Assembly (NCBI GenBank): GCA_045644725.1
Contig: JAZRHK010000216.1
Coordinates: 1 to 39,028, forward strand
Origin: CAAGNP01 sp045644725
Lineage (GTDB): Bacteria > Bacteroidota > Bacteroidia > Bacteroidales > UBA932
DNA length: 39,028 nt
Direction: 5' to 3'
Part shown: in pieces, positions 24,444-31,671 of the stretch
Numbering within the stretch: position 1 is the stretch's first letter
How the letters are laid out: every line of letters begins with the position of its first letter
Notes under the pieces: model-generated
What the model saw: the letters and a program-made list of their open reading frames with translations, nothing else
Databases searched by the model: none
What the model was told of the DNA's origin: nothing
Position numbers and translations under genes: made by a program

Positions 24444-25124
24444 TTATTTATTGGTGTTGGCAGGAGGCATCATCTCAAAACATTGATGGATAGCTTGTGA
24501 TCTCTCCTGAGAAGTATGGGTTGAATTCAGGATGCTTCTTACAAGTCCGTGCCATACAATTGGAGGATTTGCCCCTTCTTTATAGTTTTTAAGATCTACC
24601 ATATCCATGGTCAGGCTGCCTGTTGAGTAAGAGGAAACCATCGGATACATAGGATATGGGTAATAAGGATAGAATCCACCGGGATAGTAACCGCCCGGAT
24701 AATAGGGATCATATGGAAAATATGGGTAAAACCAGTCATAGTAGTACCAGTAATCCCATCCCCACCAGTATCCCGGATAGATAGTAGTGGTAGTGGATAC
24801 AATATATGCCAAATCTATGATAAGATCCGGCTTGGAGTCCGGACTCGCCACATAGGGTGTATAACCGAGGGCGTTCATCTCCTGCGCCACCGCAGATTTC
24901 ACTTCGTCAGAAAGACTATTTTTCTTACGAAGATTCTTGTCACCATCCACATATAACAGGGAGTCAGCTACAACATATGTCCTATATTGGGTAAAGTCTG
25001 TATTGTCAGCTCTGTATGCTACAGAAACAAACTGATCCACAGTCTCCCTATAGTCGTCATTGAAGAACGAACAGCTCCCGACCAACAGTGTTGTGACAAA
25101 TAAAAGTAAAATTCTCTTTTTCAT
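24444..25124 (-). CDS. DUF4136-domain lipoprotein with aromatic Tyr/Pro/Gly-rich segment
   Basis: A 226-residue lipoprotein (lipobox LVGSC, Cys18). The DUF4136 fold is recognisable (FTQYRTYVVADSL, then VAQEMNALGYTPY and KPDLIIDLAYIV). At about 115-160 it carries an insertion made almost only of Tyr, Pro, Gly, Trp, Phe and Asp with PYYPGGYYPGG-type repeats, likely disordered or sticky. The C terminus resumes the domain (IVWHGLVRSIL). It sits between the transketolase halves, 11 bases after the N-half. DUF4136 proteins have no established biochemical function. Confidence 0.83.
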   Translation of the reverse strand: MKKRILLLFVTTLLVGSCSFFNDDYRETVDQFVSVAYRADNTDFTQYRTYVVADSLLYVDGDKNLRKKNSLSDEVKSAVAQEMNALGYTPYVASPDSKPDLIIDLAYIVSTTTTIYPGYWWGWDYWYYYDWFYPYFPYDPYYPGGYYPGGFYPYYPYPMYPMVSSYSTGSLTMDMVDLKNYKEGANPPIVWHGLVRSILNSTHTSQERSQAIHQCFEMMPPANTNK

Positions 25125-25135
25125 TTTTAATTAAT

Positions 25136-25981
25136 TTAAAAATCTCCCAAGGTCTCCTCGAGCTGAGCCAAACCCTTTTCGCAAAGTTCTGGAGATGGAG
25201 CCTTTCCGTGCCACTCGCATGTACCGGCCATAAAGTCCACTCCGTGGCCCATCTCTGTCTTGAACAGAATCATTACAGGTTTGCCTTTGCCAGATTCTCC
25301 TTGAGCAGATTTGAATGCATTTTCGATAGAGCCAAAATCGTGCCCGTCTGCCACGATTACTGTCCAACCGAATTTTTCCCACTTGCCCTGGAGATCACCC
25401 AGAGACATTACAGAGTCTACTGTGCCGTCAATCTGCTGACCATTCCAGTCTGTCATGGCGATAATATTGTCCACCTTGTGCTGCGCACCAAACATAGCTG
25501 CTTCCCATACCTGACCTTCCTGGCTTTCACCATCACCCAATAGGGTATAAACAAAGTGAGGATCCTTATTTGCTTTCTTGGCCAAAGCCGCACCCAAAGC
25601 CACAGAGAGGCCTTGTCCCAGAGATCCGGCTGCCTCGTAGATACCGGGCATCCCTTTTCTTACTGAAGGGTGTCCCTGGAGACGGCTGCCGCATTTTCTG
25701 AAAGAAGCCAATTCACTAACAGGAAAATAGCCTGTTCTAGCCATTACGCTATAAAGTACAGGTGTCATGTGACCTGCAGAGAGAAAGAACATATCATTAT
25801 CCTTACCGTCACGGGTCCATTTCTCTGGAGAGTGTTTCATCACCTTGAAAAACAAGGCAGTAAGAATATCTGTACTACTCATCGAACCACCAGGGTGGCC
25901 AGATTTTGCAAGTGTAACCATTCGTAGGATATCTCTCCTTACCTGGGTAGAGATCTTTGAAAGTTGATTAGTATCGCACAT
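25136..25981 (-). CDS. tkt: Transketolase N-terminal half (subunit A)
   Basis: The thiamine-diphosphate-binding half of transketolase. The 281 residues contain SGHPGGSMSS near the N terminus, the substrate-loop histidines, and the ThDP motif GDGESQEG (about 151-158) leading to the NiiAMTDWN segment. The protein stops where the pyrimidine domain would begin, so it needs the C-half encoded at 22871-23821. It is the first gene of the nine-gene cluster and is divergent from lepA over 99 bases. Confidence 0.93.
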   Translation of the reverse strand: MCDTNQLSKISTQVRRDILRMVTLAKSGHPGGSMSSTDILTALFFKVMKHSPEKWTRDGKDNDMFFLSAGHMTPVLYSVMARTGYFPVSELASFRKCGSRLQGHPSVRKGMPGIYEAAGSLGQGLSVALGAALAKKANKDPHFVYTLLGDGESQEGQVWEAAMFGAQHKVDNIIAMTDWNGQQIDGTVDSVMSLGDLQGKWEKFGWTVIVADGHDFGSIENAFKSAQGESGKGKPVMILFKTEMGHGVDFMAGTCEWHGKAPSPELCEKGLAQLEETLGDF

Positions 25982-26014
25982 AACGCTAAAATTGTTTCAT
26001 TATTGAATATTATG

Positions 26015-26045
26015 CTAAGTTACTACGAATTTGAGAAAAAACAAA
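26015..26045 (-). promoter_or_regulatory. Promoter of the transketolase-trmN6 cluster
   Basis: On the minus strand TTTG (26045-26042), a 19-base spacer and TAACTTAG (26022-26015, 7 of 8 informative bases) fit the Bacteroidota pattern. It overlaps the divergent lepA promoter. Confidence 0.55.
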
Positions 26046-26061
26046 TTACAATGTATATTTG
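26030..26061 (+). promoter_or_regulatory. lepA promoter
   Basis: TTTG (26030-26033), a 20-base spacer and TATATTTG (26054-26061) form a consensus Bacteroidota promoter. The start of transcription should lie near 26066, leaving a short leader with GAGG just before ATG 26081. Confidence 0.8.
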
Positions 26062-26080
26062 CACCCATAAATATTCGAGG

Positions 26081-27868
26081 ATGAAGCACATTAGGAACTT
26101 TTGCATTATCGCCCATATCGACCATGGGAAAAGCACATTGGCTGACCGCCTTCTGGAGGCCACAAATACCCTTAACGCCAGAGAAATGGAGAATCAGGTC
26201 CTGGACTCAATGGACCTTGAAAAGGAGAAGGGTATCACCATCAAGAGCCATGCCATTCAGATGCAGTATAACCGTAATGGTGAAAACTATACACTCAACC
26301 TTCTTGACACCCCGGGTCACGTCGACTTCTCTTATGAGGTATCACGAGCCATCGCCTCATGCGAAGGTGCACTGCTGGTAGTGGATGCTACCCAGGGTAT
26401 TCAAGCACAGACCATCTCCAACCTCTACCTAGCATTGGAGCACGACCTGGAGATCATCCCTATCCTTAACAAGATCGATATGGATGCCGCCATGGTGGAT
26501 GTGGTCAAGGACCAGATCATTGACCTTATCGGATGTAAGGACGAAGATATCCTTCTGTGCAGCGCCAAAACAGGTATGGGTGTACCGGAGATTCTCGATG
26601 CTATAGTAGAGAGGATTCCCGCACCGCAAGGTGACCCTGAGGCTCCTCTTCAAGCACTTATTTTTGACTCAGTATTCAACTCCTTCAGAGGAATCATCGC
26701 ATATTTCAAAGTGGAGAACGGCGTCATCCGCAAAGGGGACAAAGTCAAGTTCTTCAACACTGGAAAAGAGTATGTGGCAGACGAGGTGGGCTACCTCAGA
26801 ATGAAACTGTGCCCCACAGATGAGGTAAGCACAGGAAATGTGGGATACATCATCTCCGGCATCAAGACAGCAGTGGAGGTAAAGGTGGGTGACACCATCA
26901 CTCACGTGGAGAACCCTTGTCTGGAGTCCATCGCCGGCTTCGAGGAGGTAAAACCTATGCTTTTCGCAGGTGTTTACCCTGTTGACACTGATGAATATGA
27001 AGACCTGAGAGCTTCTCTGGAGAAGCTGCAGCTCAATGACGCTTCACTCGTGTTCGAGCCCGAGTCATCACTCGCACTGGGATTCGGTTTCCGCTGCGGA
27101 TTCCTCGGCCTGCTTCACCTGGAGATCATGCAGGAAAGACTCTACAGGGAGTTCGATATGGATGTGATTACCACAGTTCCCAACGTGTCATACAAAGTCT
27201 ACACTACACAGGGAGAGTGCGTTGATGTCCACAACCCTTCAGGCCTCCCCGCCCCGACACTCATCAAGCAGATTGATGAGCCTTACATCAAGGCACAGAT
27301 CATCTCCAAGAGCGATTTCTTCGGCCCTATCATGAAACTGTGTCTCGACAAAAGGGGTATCCTCATAAACCAGCACTTCATCACAGCCGACCGCGTGGAA
27401 CTCACATACGAAATGCCACTTGCCGAGATCGTATTTGACTTCTACGACAAACTGAAGTCTATCTCGAAAGGTTATGCATCCTTTGACTACCATATATGCG
27501 GATACAAGAAATCTGACCTTGTCAAACTCGACATACTCCTCAACTCGGAGCCTGTCGATGCTCTGTCATCACTGATCCACAGAGAGAGAGCCTACGATTT
27601 CGGCCGCAGGATGTGTGAGAAACTCAAAGAGCTTATCCCCAGACAGCAGTTCGACATCGCCATCCAGGCAGCCATCGGTGCCAAGATTATTGCCCGTGAG
27701 ACTGTCAAAGCTGTCCGCAAGGATGTGACCGCCAAGTGTTACGGTGGTGATATCACCCGCAAGCGCAAACTCCTTGAGAAACAGAAAAAAGGCAAGAAAC
27801 GTATGCGCCAGATCGGTAATGTCGAAGTACCACAGTCAGCATTCATGGCGGTGCTCAAACTCGATTAA
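26081..27868 (+). CDS. lepA: Elongation factor 4 (LepA)
   Basis: A translational GTPase that back-translocates or rescues stalled ribosomes and helps 30S biogenesis. The 595-residue protein has canonical GTPase motifs: IAHIDHGKST, KGIT (switch I), DTPGHVDF with the catalytic His, and NKID. The LepA-specific C-terminal domain ends KCYGGDITRKRKLLEKQKKGKKRM. I start it at ATG 26081 (MKHIRNFC). An in-frame extension to 25964 would run upstream of the promoter and into the transketolase gene, so it is not real. It converges on the EF-G2-like gene. Confidence 0.96.
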   Translation: MKHIRNFCIIAHIDHGKSTLADRLLEATNTLNAREMENQVLDSMDLEKEKGITIKSHAIQMQYNRNGENYTLNLLDTPGHVDFSYEVSRAIASCEGALLVVDATQGIQAQTISNLYLALEHDLEIIPILNKIDMDAAMVDVVKDQIIDLIGCKDEDILLCSAKTGMGVPEILDAIVERIPAPQGDPEAPLQALIFDSVFNSFRGIIAYFKVENGVIRKGDKVKFFNTGKEYVADEVGYLRMKLCPTDEVSTGNVGYIISGIKTAVEVKVGDTITHVENPCLESIAGFEEVKPMLFAGVYPVDTDEYEDLRASLEKLQLNDASLVFEPESSLALGFGFRCGFLGLLHLEIMQERLYREFDMDVITTVPNVSYKVYTTQGECVDVHNPSGLPAPTLIKQIDEPYIKAQIISKSDFFGPIMKLCLDKRGILINQHFITADRVELTYEMPLAEIVFDFYDKLKSISKGYASFDYHICGYKKSDLVKLDILLNSEPVDALSSLIHRERAYDFGRRMCEKLKELIPRQQFDIAIQAAIGAKIIARETVKAVRKDVTAKCYGGDITRKRKLLEKQKKGKKRMRQIGNVEVPQSAFMAVLKLD

Positions 27869-27897
27869 TCACCCTCTGCAGATTGCAGAAAATATAA

Positions 27898-27931
27898 GCT
27901 GCGTCCGAATTTGGCGAAAATCAGACGCAGC
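27898..27931 (+). terminator. Hairpin after lepA
   Basis: GCTGCGTC (27898-27905) pairs with GACGCAGC (27924-27931) around an 18-base loop. No T-run follows on the plus strand, so it may act as a 3'-end stabiliser instead of a strong terminator. Confidence 0.5.
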
Positions 27932-27936
27932 ACTCG

Positions 27937-27984
27937 AAAAAAACAATTCCCGCGACCATTTTTCTCAAAATCCGGTCGCGGGAA
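27937..27984 (-). terminator. Terminator of the EF-G2-like gene
   Basis: TTCCCGCGACC and GGTCGCGGGAA form an 11-bp GC-rich stem (27947-27957 with 27974-27984). On the minus strand it is followed by TTG and seven T (27943-27937). On the plus strand a weaker T-rich tail follows, so it may also stop lepA transcription. Confidence 0.82.
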
Positions 27985-28011
27985 TCTATTTATGTATAAG
28001 GTTACTGACTA

Positions 28012-30165
28012 CTATTCGTCACCCTCTTCTTCCTGGTAAGCTTTCAGAAGTTTGTCCTGAACATCAGCTGGTACCTGTGAGTATTCAGCATACTCCATAG
28101 TGAAGGTAGCACGGCCTGAAGTCAGAGAGCTGAGGGTAGTCGAGTATTTGTAAAGCTCTGCAAGTGGAACTCTTGCTTTAAGCACCTCGAAACCTTTTAC
28201 ACTGCTCATACCTTCGATCATAGCTCTGCGGTTCTGCAAGTCAGACATTACATCACCCATACAGTCACTTGGAACAAGGATCTCTACATTGTAGATAGGC
28301 TCCATAATCTTAGGACCAGCGTTGCGGAACGCCTCTTTGAATGCGTTTCTTGAAGCGAGTTTGAAAGAGATCTCATTTGAGTCTACAGGGTGCATCTTGC
28401 CATCGTAAACATACACTCTGATGTCACGTGCATAAGAACCTGTTAGAGGACCCTCTTCCATCTTCTCCATAATACCTTTAAGGATAGCTGGCATAAAGCG
28501 TGCATCAATAGCACCACCTACGATACAGTTGTAGTATTCAAGTTTACCACCCCAGTCCATAGTGTATTCCTCTTTACCTTTGATATTGAGAACCATCTCT
28601 TTACCGTCAATTTTGAAACGGTTGTTCTGAGGAGCGCCCTCTACGAATGGCTCGATAAGAAGGTGAACTTCACCGAACTGACCGGCACCACCTGACTGTT
28701 TTTTGTGACGGTAAGAAGCGGTAGCTACTTTGGTAATGGTCTCTCTATATGAAATTCTTGGAGCGAAAAGATCCACTTCAAGTTTGTAGACATTGTTAAG
28801 GTGCCATTTCAAGATATTGATGTGGTGCTCACCCTGACCGCTAAGGATAGTCTGTTTGAGCTCTTTAGCGTAAAGTACCTCGATTGTTGGATCCTCAGCT
28901 GCATATTTGTTGAGAGCTTCACCCAATTTCTCCTCATCTTTCTCGTCTTTAGCTTTGATGGCTGTACGGAATTTTGATTGAGGGAATTCGATAGCTTTGA
29001 ATGCCCAGTCAACTGAAGGTACACAAAGTGTCTGGTTGGTCTTCACAGTCTTAAGTTTTACTGTACAACCAAGATCACCGGCTACCATCTCAGAAACTTT
29101 CTCTTTTTTCTTGCCCGCAACTGCGTAGATCTGAGTAATTCTCTCTTTAGAGCCTGTTACAGGGTTTACAAGGTCCATACCCTCAGTAATTTTACCTGAC
29201 ATCACTTTGAAGTAAGAAACCTCACCCAAGTGCTGCTCAACAGATGTTCTGTAGAAGAACAAGGCAGTCTCTTTTGAAGCATCGCAAGGAACCTCAACGC
29301 CCTCTGTAGTCACCTCCACATCCTTAACTGGAGAAGGGGTAGCGTTGATAACGAACTCCATAAGACGTTTTACACCGATATCTTTTCTTGCAGATAGACA
29401 GAATACAGGCATTACGCTACCTGAAAGGATACCAAGGTTAAGACCCTTGATCATCTCAGGGAAAGTAAGGTCATTTGTTTCAAAATATTTGTCCATCAAC
29501 TCCTCATCGTTCTGGGCAGCAGCCTCCATAAGTGCAAGTCTGTACTCCTCAGCCTGATCAGCATACTCAGCAGGAATTTCAAGATCCTCACGTGTACCGT
29601 TCTCATCTTTGAATCTGTAGAATTTCTGTTTGAGCACATCGACAAAACCGTCAAAACCTGGGCCTACAGCCACTGGGAACTGAACAGGAACCACTTTATT
29701 GCCGAAGGTCTGTTTCAATGAATCAATGGTAGTATCCCAACCGGCTTTCTCTGAATCAAGTTGGTTGACACCGATGATAAGAGGCATTTTATATTGCTCT
29801 GCATATCTTGCAAAGATCTCGGTACCTACCTCTACGCCTTGAGTAGCGTTAACGATCATGATACCTGCATCTGCCACTTTAAAGCCTGCAACCACGCCAC
29901 CAATAAAGTCGTCCTGACCCGGAGTATCGATAATATTCAGCTTATTATCCATAAACTCGGTATAAAGAGGTGTCGAATAAATAGAGCGTTGATAAATTTG
30001 TTCTACTTCTGTGTTGTCACTTACTGTGTTTTTGGCTTCAATAGTTCCCCTACGATCGATAACTTTACCCTCAAACATCATGGCCTCTGCCAATGTAGTT
30101 TTACCAGATTTGGAGCTACCCAATAGGACAACGTTTCTAATGTTGCCGGTTTGGTATGTTTTCAT
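28012..30165 (-). CDS. EF-G2-type elongation factor G paralogue with altered GTPase motifs
   Basis: A five-domain EF-G-like protein (717 residues). It keeps a P-loop (GSSKSGKT, 16-23) but departs from EF-G at sites needed for GTP hydrolysis: switch I RGIT is RSIY (60-63), the switch II DTPGHVDF is DTPGQDDF with Gln84 instead of the catalytic His, and NKxD is NQLD (134-137). Domain IV retains SGGAGQFGEV and a VDSNEISF tip region, so ribosome action is plausible. From memory, an EF-G2 paralogue lacking GTPase activity has been reported in Bacteroides and linked to gut colonisation; this looks like the same group. The canonical fusA is not in the window. Confidence 0.88.
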   Translation of the reverse strand: MKTYQTGNIRNVVLLGSSKSGKTTLAEAMMFEGKVIDRRGTIEAKNTVSDNTEVEQIYQRSIYSTPLYTEFMDNKLNIIDTPGQDDFIGGVVAGFKVADAGIMIVNATQGVEVGTEIFARYAEQYKMPLIIGVNQLDSEKAGWDTTIDSLKQTFGNKVVPVQFPVAVGPGFDGFVDVLKQKFYRFKDENGTREDLEIPAEYADQAEEYRLALMEAAAQNDEELMDKYFETNDLTFPEMIKGLNLGILSGSVMPVFCLSARKDIGVKRLMEFVINATPSPVKDVEVTTEGVEVPCDASKETALFFYRTSVEQHLGEVSYFKVMSGKITEGMDLVNPVTGSKERITQIYAVAGKKKEKVSEMVAGDLGCTVKLKTVKTNQTLCVPSVDWAFKAIEFPQSKFRTAIKAKDEKDEEKLGEALNKYAAEDPTIEVLYAKELKQTILSGQGEHHINILKWHLNNVYKLEVDLFAPRISYRETITKVATASYRHKKQSGGAGQFGEVHLLIEPFVEGAPQNNRFKIDGKEMVLNIKGKEEYTMDWGGKLEYYNCIVGGAIDARFMPAILKGIMEKMEEGPLTGSYARDIRVYVYDGKMHPVDSNEISFKLASRNAFKEAFRNAGPKIMEPIYNVEILVPSDCMGDVMSDLQNRRAMIEGMSSVKGFEVLKARVPLAELYKYSTTLSSLTSGRATFTMEYAEYSQVPADVQDKLLKAYQEEEGDE

Positions 30166-30252
30166 CTTTGGTTTGTTTTAATATTTATAATAAATTTACA
30201 CTTTTTCAGAATAGTAGTCTACAAAACTAAAAACAATAAATTGAAAAAGCAA

Positions 30253-30260
30253 TAATTTTG
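30253..30260 (+). promoter_or_regulatory. -7 box of rnhB
   Basis: TAATTTTG matches TAnnTTTG and leaves 5 bases before ATG 30266, predicting a leaderless message. No good -33 element is seen. Confidence 0.6.
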
Positions 30261-30265
30261 CAACC

Positions 30266-30871
30266 ATGTTATCGCCCTTTTATTCAAATTTTATAGAAGC
30301 CGGCTGCGATGAAGCAGGACGCGGCCCACTGGCCGGCCCCGTTTTTGCTGCAGCAGTTATCCTTCCCAAGGATTTCCACCACCCTCTGCTGAACGATTCC
30401 AAACAGATATCCGAGAAGGTAAGGGAGGAGCTCCGTCCTATAATAGAAAAGGAGGCCCTGGCCTGGGCTGTAACAGCGGTAGAGCCGGAGGAGATAGACA
30501 GAATAAATATATTGAAAGCGTCTATAACCGGGATGCAGCGCTCACTGGACAAACTGATCATCAGACCAGAGTTCATAATAGTGGATGGCAACAAATTTGC
30601 CCCATATATGTACAAAGGGGAAATAATCCCACACAAATGCATAGTGAAAGGGGATGCAAAATATGCCTCTATCGCGGCAGCATCTATCCTCGCCAAAACA
30701 TACCGCGACGACTATATGAGGGAAGCGGCCAAGCAATATCCGCAATACGGTTGGGAGAGGAATTTCGGCTACCCCACCAAAGAACACAGAGAGGCCATCA
30801 TCCGTTTTGGAGAGACCCCTCTGCACCGTAAAAGTTTCCACTGCAAAAATGAAGATCTGACTCTATTTTAG
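30266..30871 (+). CDS. rnhB: Ribonuclease HII
   Basis: Removes ribonucleotides from DNA and cuts RNA in RNA-DNA hybrids. The 201-residue protein has the DEAGRGPLAGPV active-site block (15-26), IIVDGNKF with the third acidic residue, and KGDAKYASIAAASILAKTYRD, all standard for type 2 RNase H. The end overlaps the convergent SIMPL gene by 9 bases, with no terminator between them. Confidence 0.95.
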   Translation: MLSPFYSNFIEAGCDEAGRGPLAGPVFAAAVILPKDFHHPLLNDSKQISEKVREELRPIIEKEALAWAVTAVEPEEIDRINILKASITGMQRSLDKLIIRPEFIIVDGNKFAPYMYKGEIIPHKCIVKGDAKYASIAAASILAKTYRDDYMREAAKQYPQYGWERNFGYPTKEHREAIIRFGETPLHRKSFHCKNEDLTLF

Positions 30872-31564
30872 TTCAAACTTCACAAACACAGTGGTTTCAA
30901 TCTTTATCTTTTCAAATTCAATTTCAGGGACCCTTGCCACCTCATCCTCTGCAAGATTCCCTTTGACCATCATCATCTGCGGCATACCGTAAATGCGGTG
31001 ATTTTGCTCATTTTCAGAGATATGCATTGCCTTACCTATAGTGTGTCCCACAGCCTCCGCCAGCAATGTGGCGCGTGCCTTGGCACTCTTTACTGCAGCG
31101 ACCCTCACCTCATCCTTATACTTCTCTATCTGAGAGCACTCCACCTTGTCCACCGACACCTCTGAGATCCCCAGCTGTTCAAGCGCCAGAATCACCTCAC
31201 CGGCCTGCTGTGCAGAGTGTACTGTCAACTGGTACTCTTTCATAAGCTTGGGATCACTCTTAATGAGAAAATAGTGCTTGAAATTGCTTGCCATATCCTT
31301 TACGGCAAGATCCTTCCTGATATCGATACCCATTGCTTGCAGCTTGTTTATCATTTTCTTCTCCACAGAGGCCATCGGGGAATTCTTGTAATCCTTCTCA
31401 TTGATGGTGATGATCATATGAATCATATCGGGAGCCACTTCCATATGGGCCCTACCTGAAACCTCTATATAATGCCTGGTTAAAAAATCCTGAGCAACAA
31501 CTCTGGTCGACGCTGCCCCAAAAACCATAAGGGAACAAAACGCCATTAACATTAACTTTTTCAT
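30863..31564 (-). CDS. SIMPL-domain (DUF541) periplasmic protein
   Basis: A 233-residue exported protein (signal about 1-25, ending VVAQ) with the SIMPL/DUF541 fold: EVSGRAHMEVAPDMIHMIITI at the N terminus, a central AAVKSAKARATLLAEAVGHTIGKAM segment and a C-terminal IETTVFVKFEL strand. Members include periplasmic oligomers such as BP26 and E. coli YggE; the biochemical role is unsettled. A sigma-54 promoter of consensus quality precedes it, suggesting induction by a specific stress or nutrient signal. Confidence 0.85.
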   Translation of the reverse strand: MKKLMLMAFCSLMVFGAASTRVVAQDFLTRHYIEVSGRAHMEVAPDMIHMIITINEKDYKNSPMASVEKKMINKLQAMGIDIRKDLAVKDMASNFKHYFLIKSDPKLMKEYQLTVHSAQQAGEVILALEQLGISEVSVDKVECSQIEKYKDEVRVAAVKSAKARATLLAEAVGHTIGKAMHISENEQNHRIYGMPQMMMVKGNLAEDEVARVPEIEFEKIKIETTVFVKFELK

Positions 31565-31594
31565 ATTCTATTTTTTTGTTTCACCATTACACGG

Positions 31595-31610
31595 GCAAAT
31601 AGAGTGCCAA
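31595..31610 (-). promoter_or_regulatory. Sigma-54 (-24/-12) promoter of the SIMPL gene
   Basis: On the minus strand TTGGCAC (31610-31604), five bases, then TTGC (31598-31595). GG and GC are exactly 10 bases apart, the required spacing. The start of transcription would be near 31583, about 20 bases before ATG 31564. I estimate fewer than 0.1 chance matches of this strength in the window. Confidence 0.8.
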
Positions 31611-31638
31611 AAAATTTTTCCCTTTTCTGTCTGTTTTA

Positions 31639-31646
31639 TATCTTTG
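31639..31646 (+). promoter_or_regulatory. -7 box of the PiT transporter gene
   Basis: TATCTTTG matches TAnnTTTG, 25 bases before ATG 31672. It is divergent from the sigma-54 promoter of the SIMPL gene. Confidence 0.65.
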
Positions 31647-31671
31647 TTCTTGGATAACTTTTTTATAAAAC

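Noticed and set aside
25964..26080. N-terminal extension of lepA
   Set aside because: It starts upstream of the consensus lepA promoter and overlaps the divergent transketolase gene; MKHIRNFC at 26081 matches LepA.
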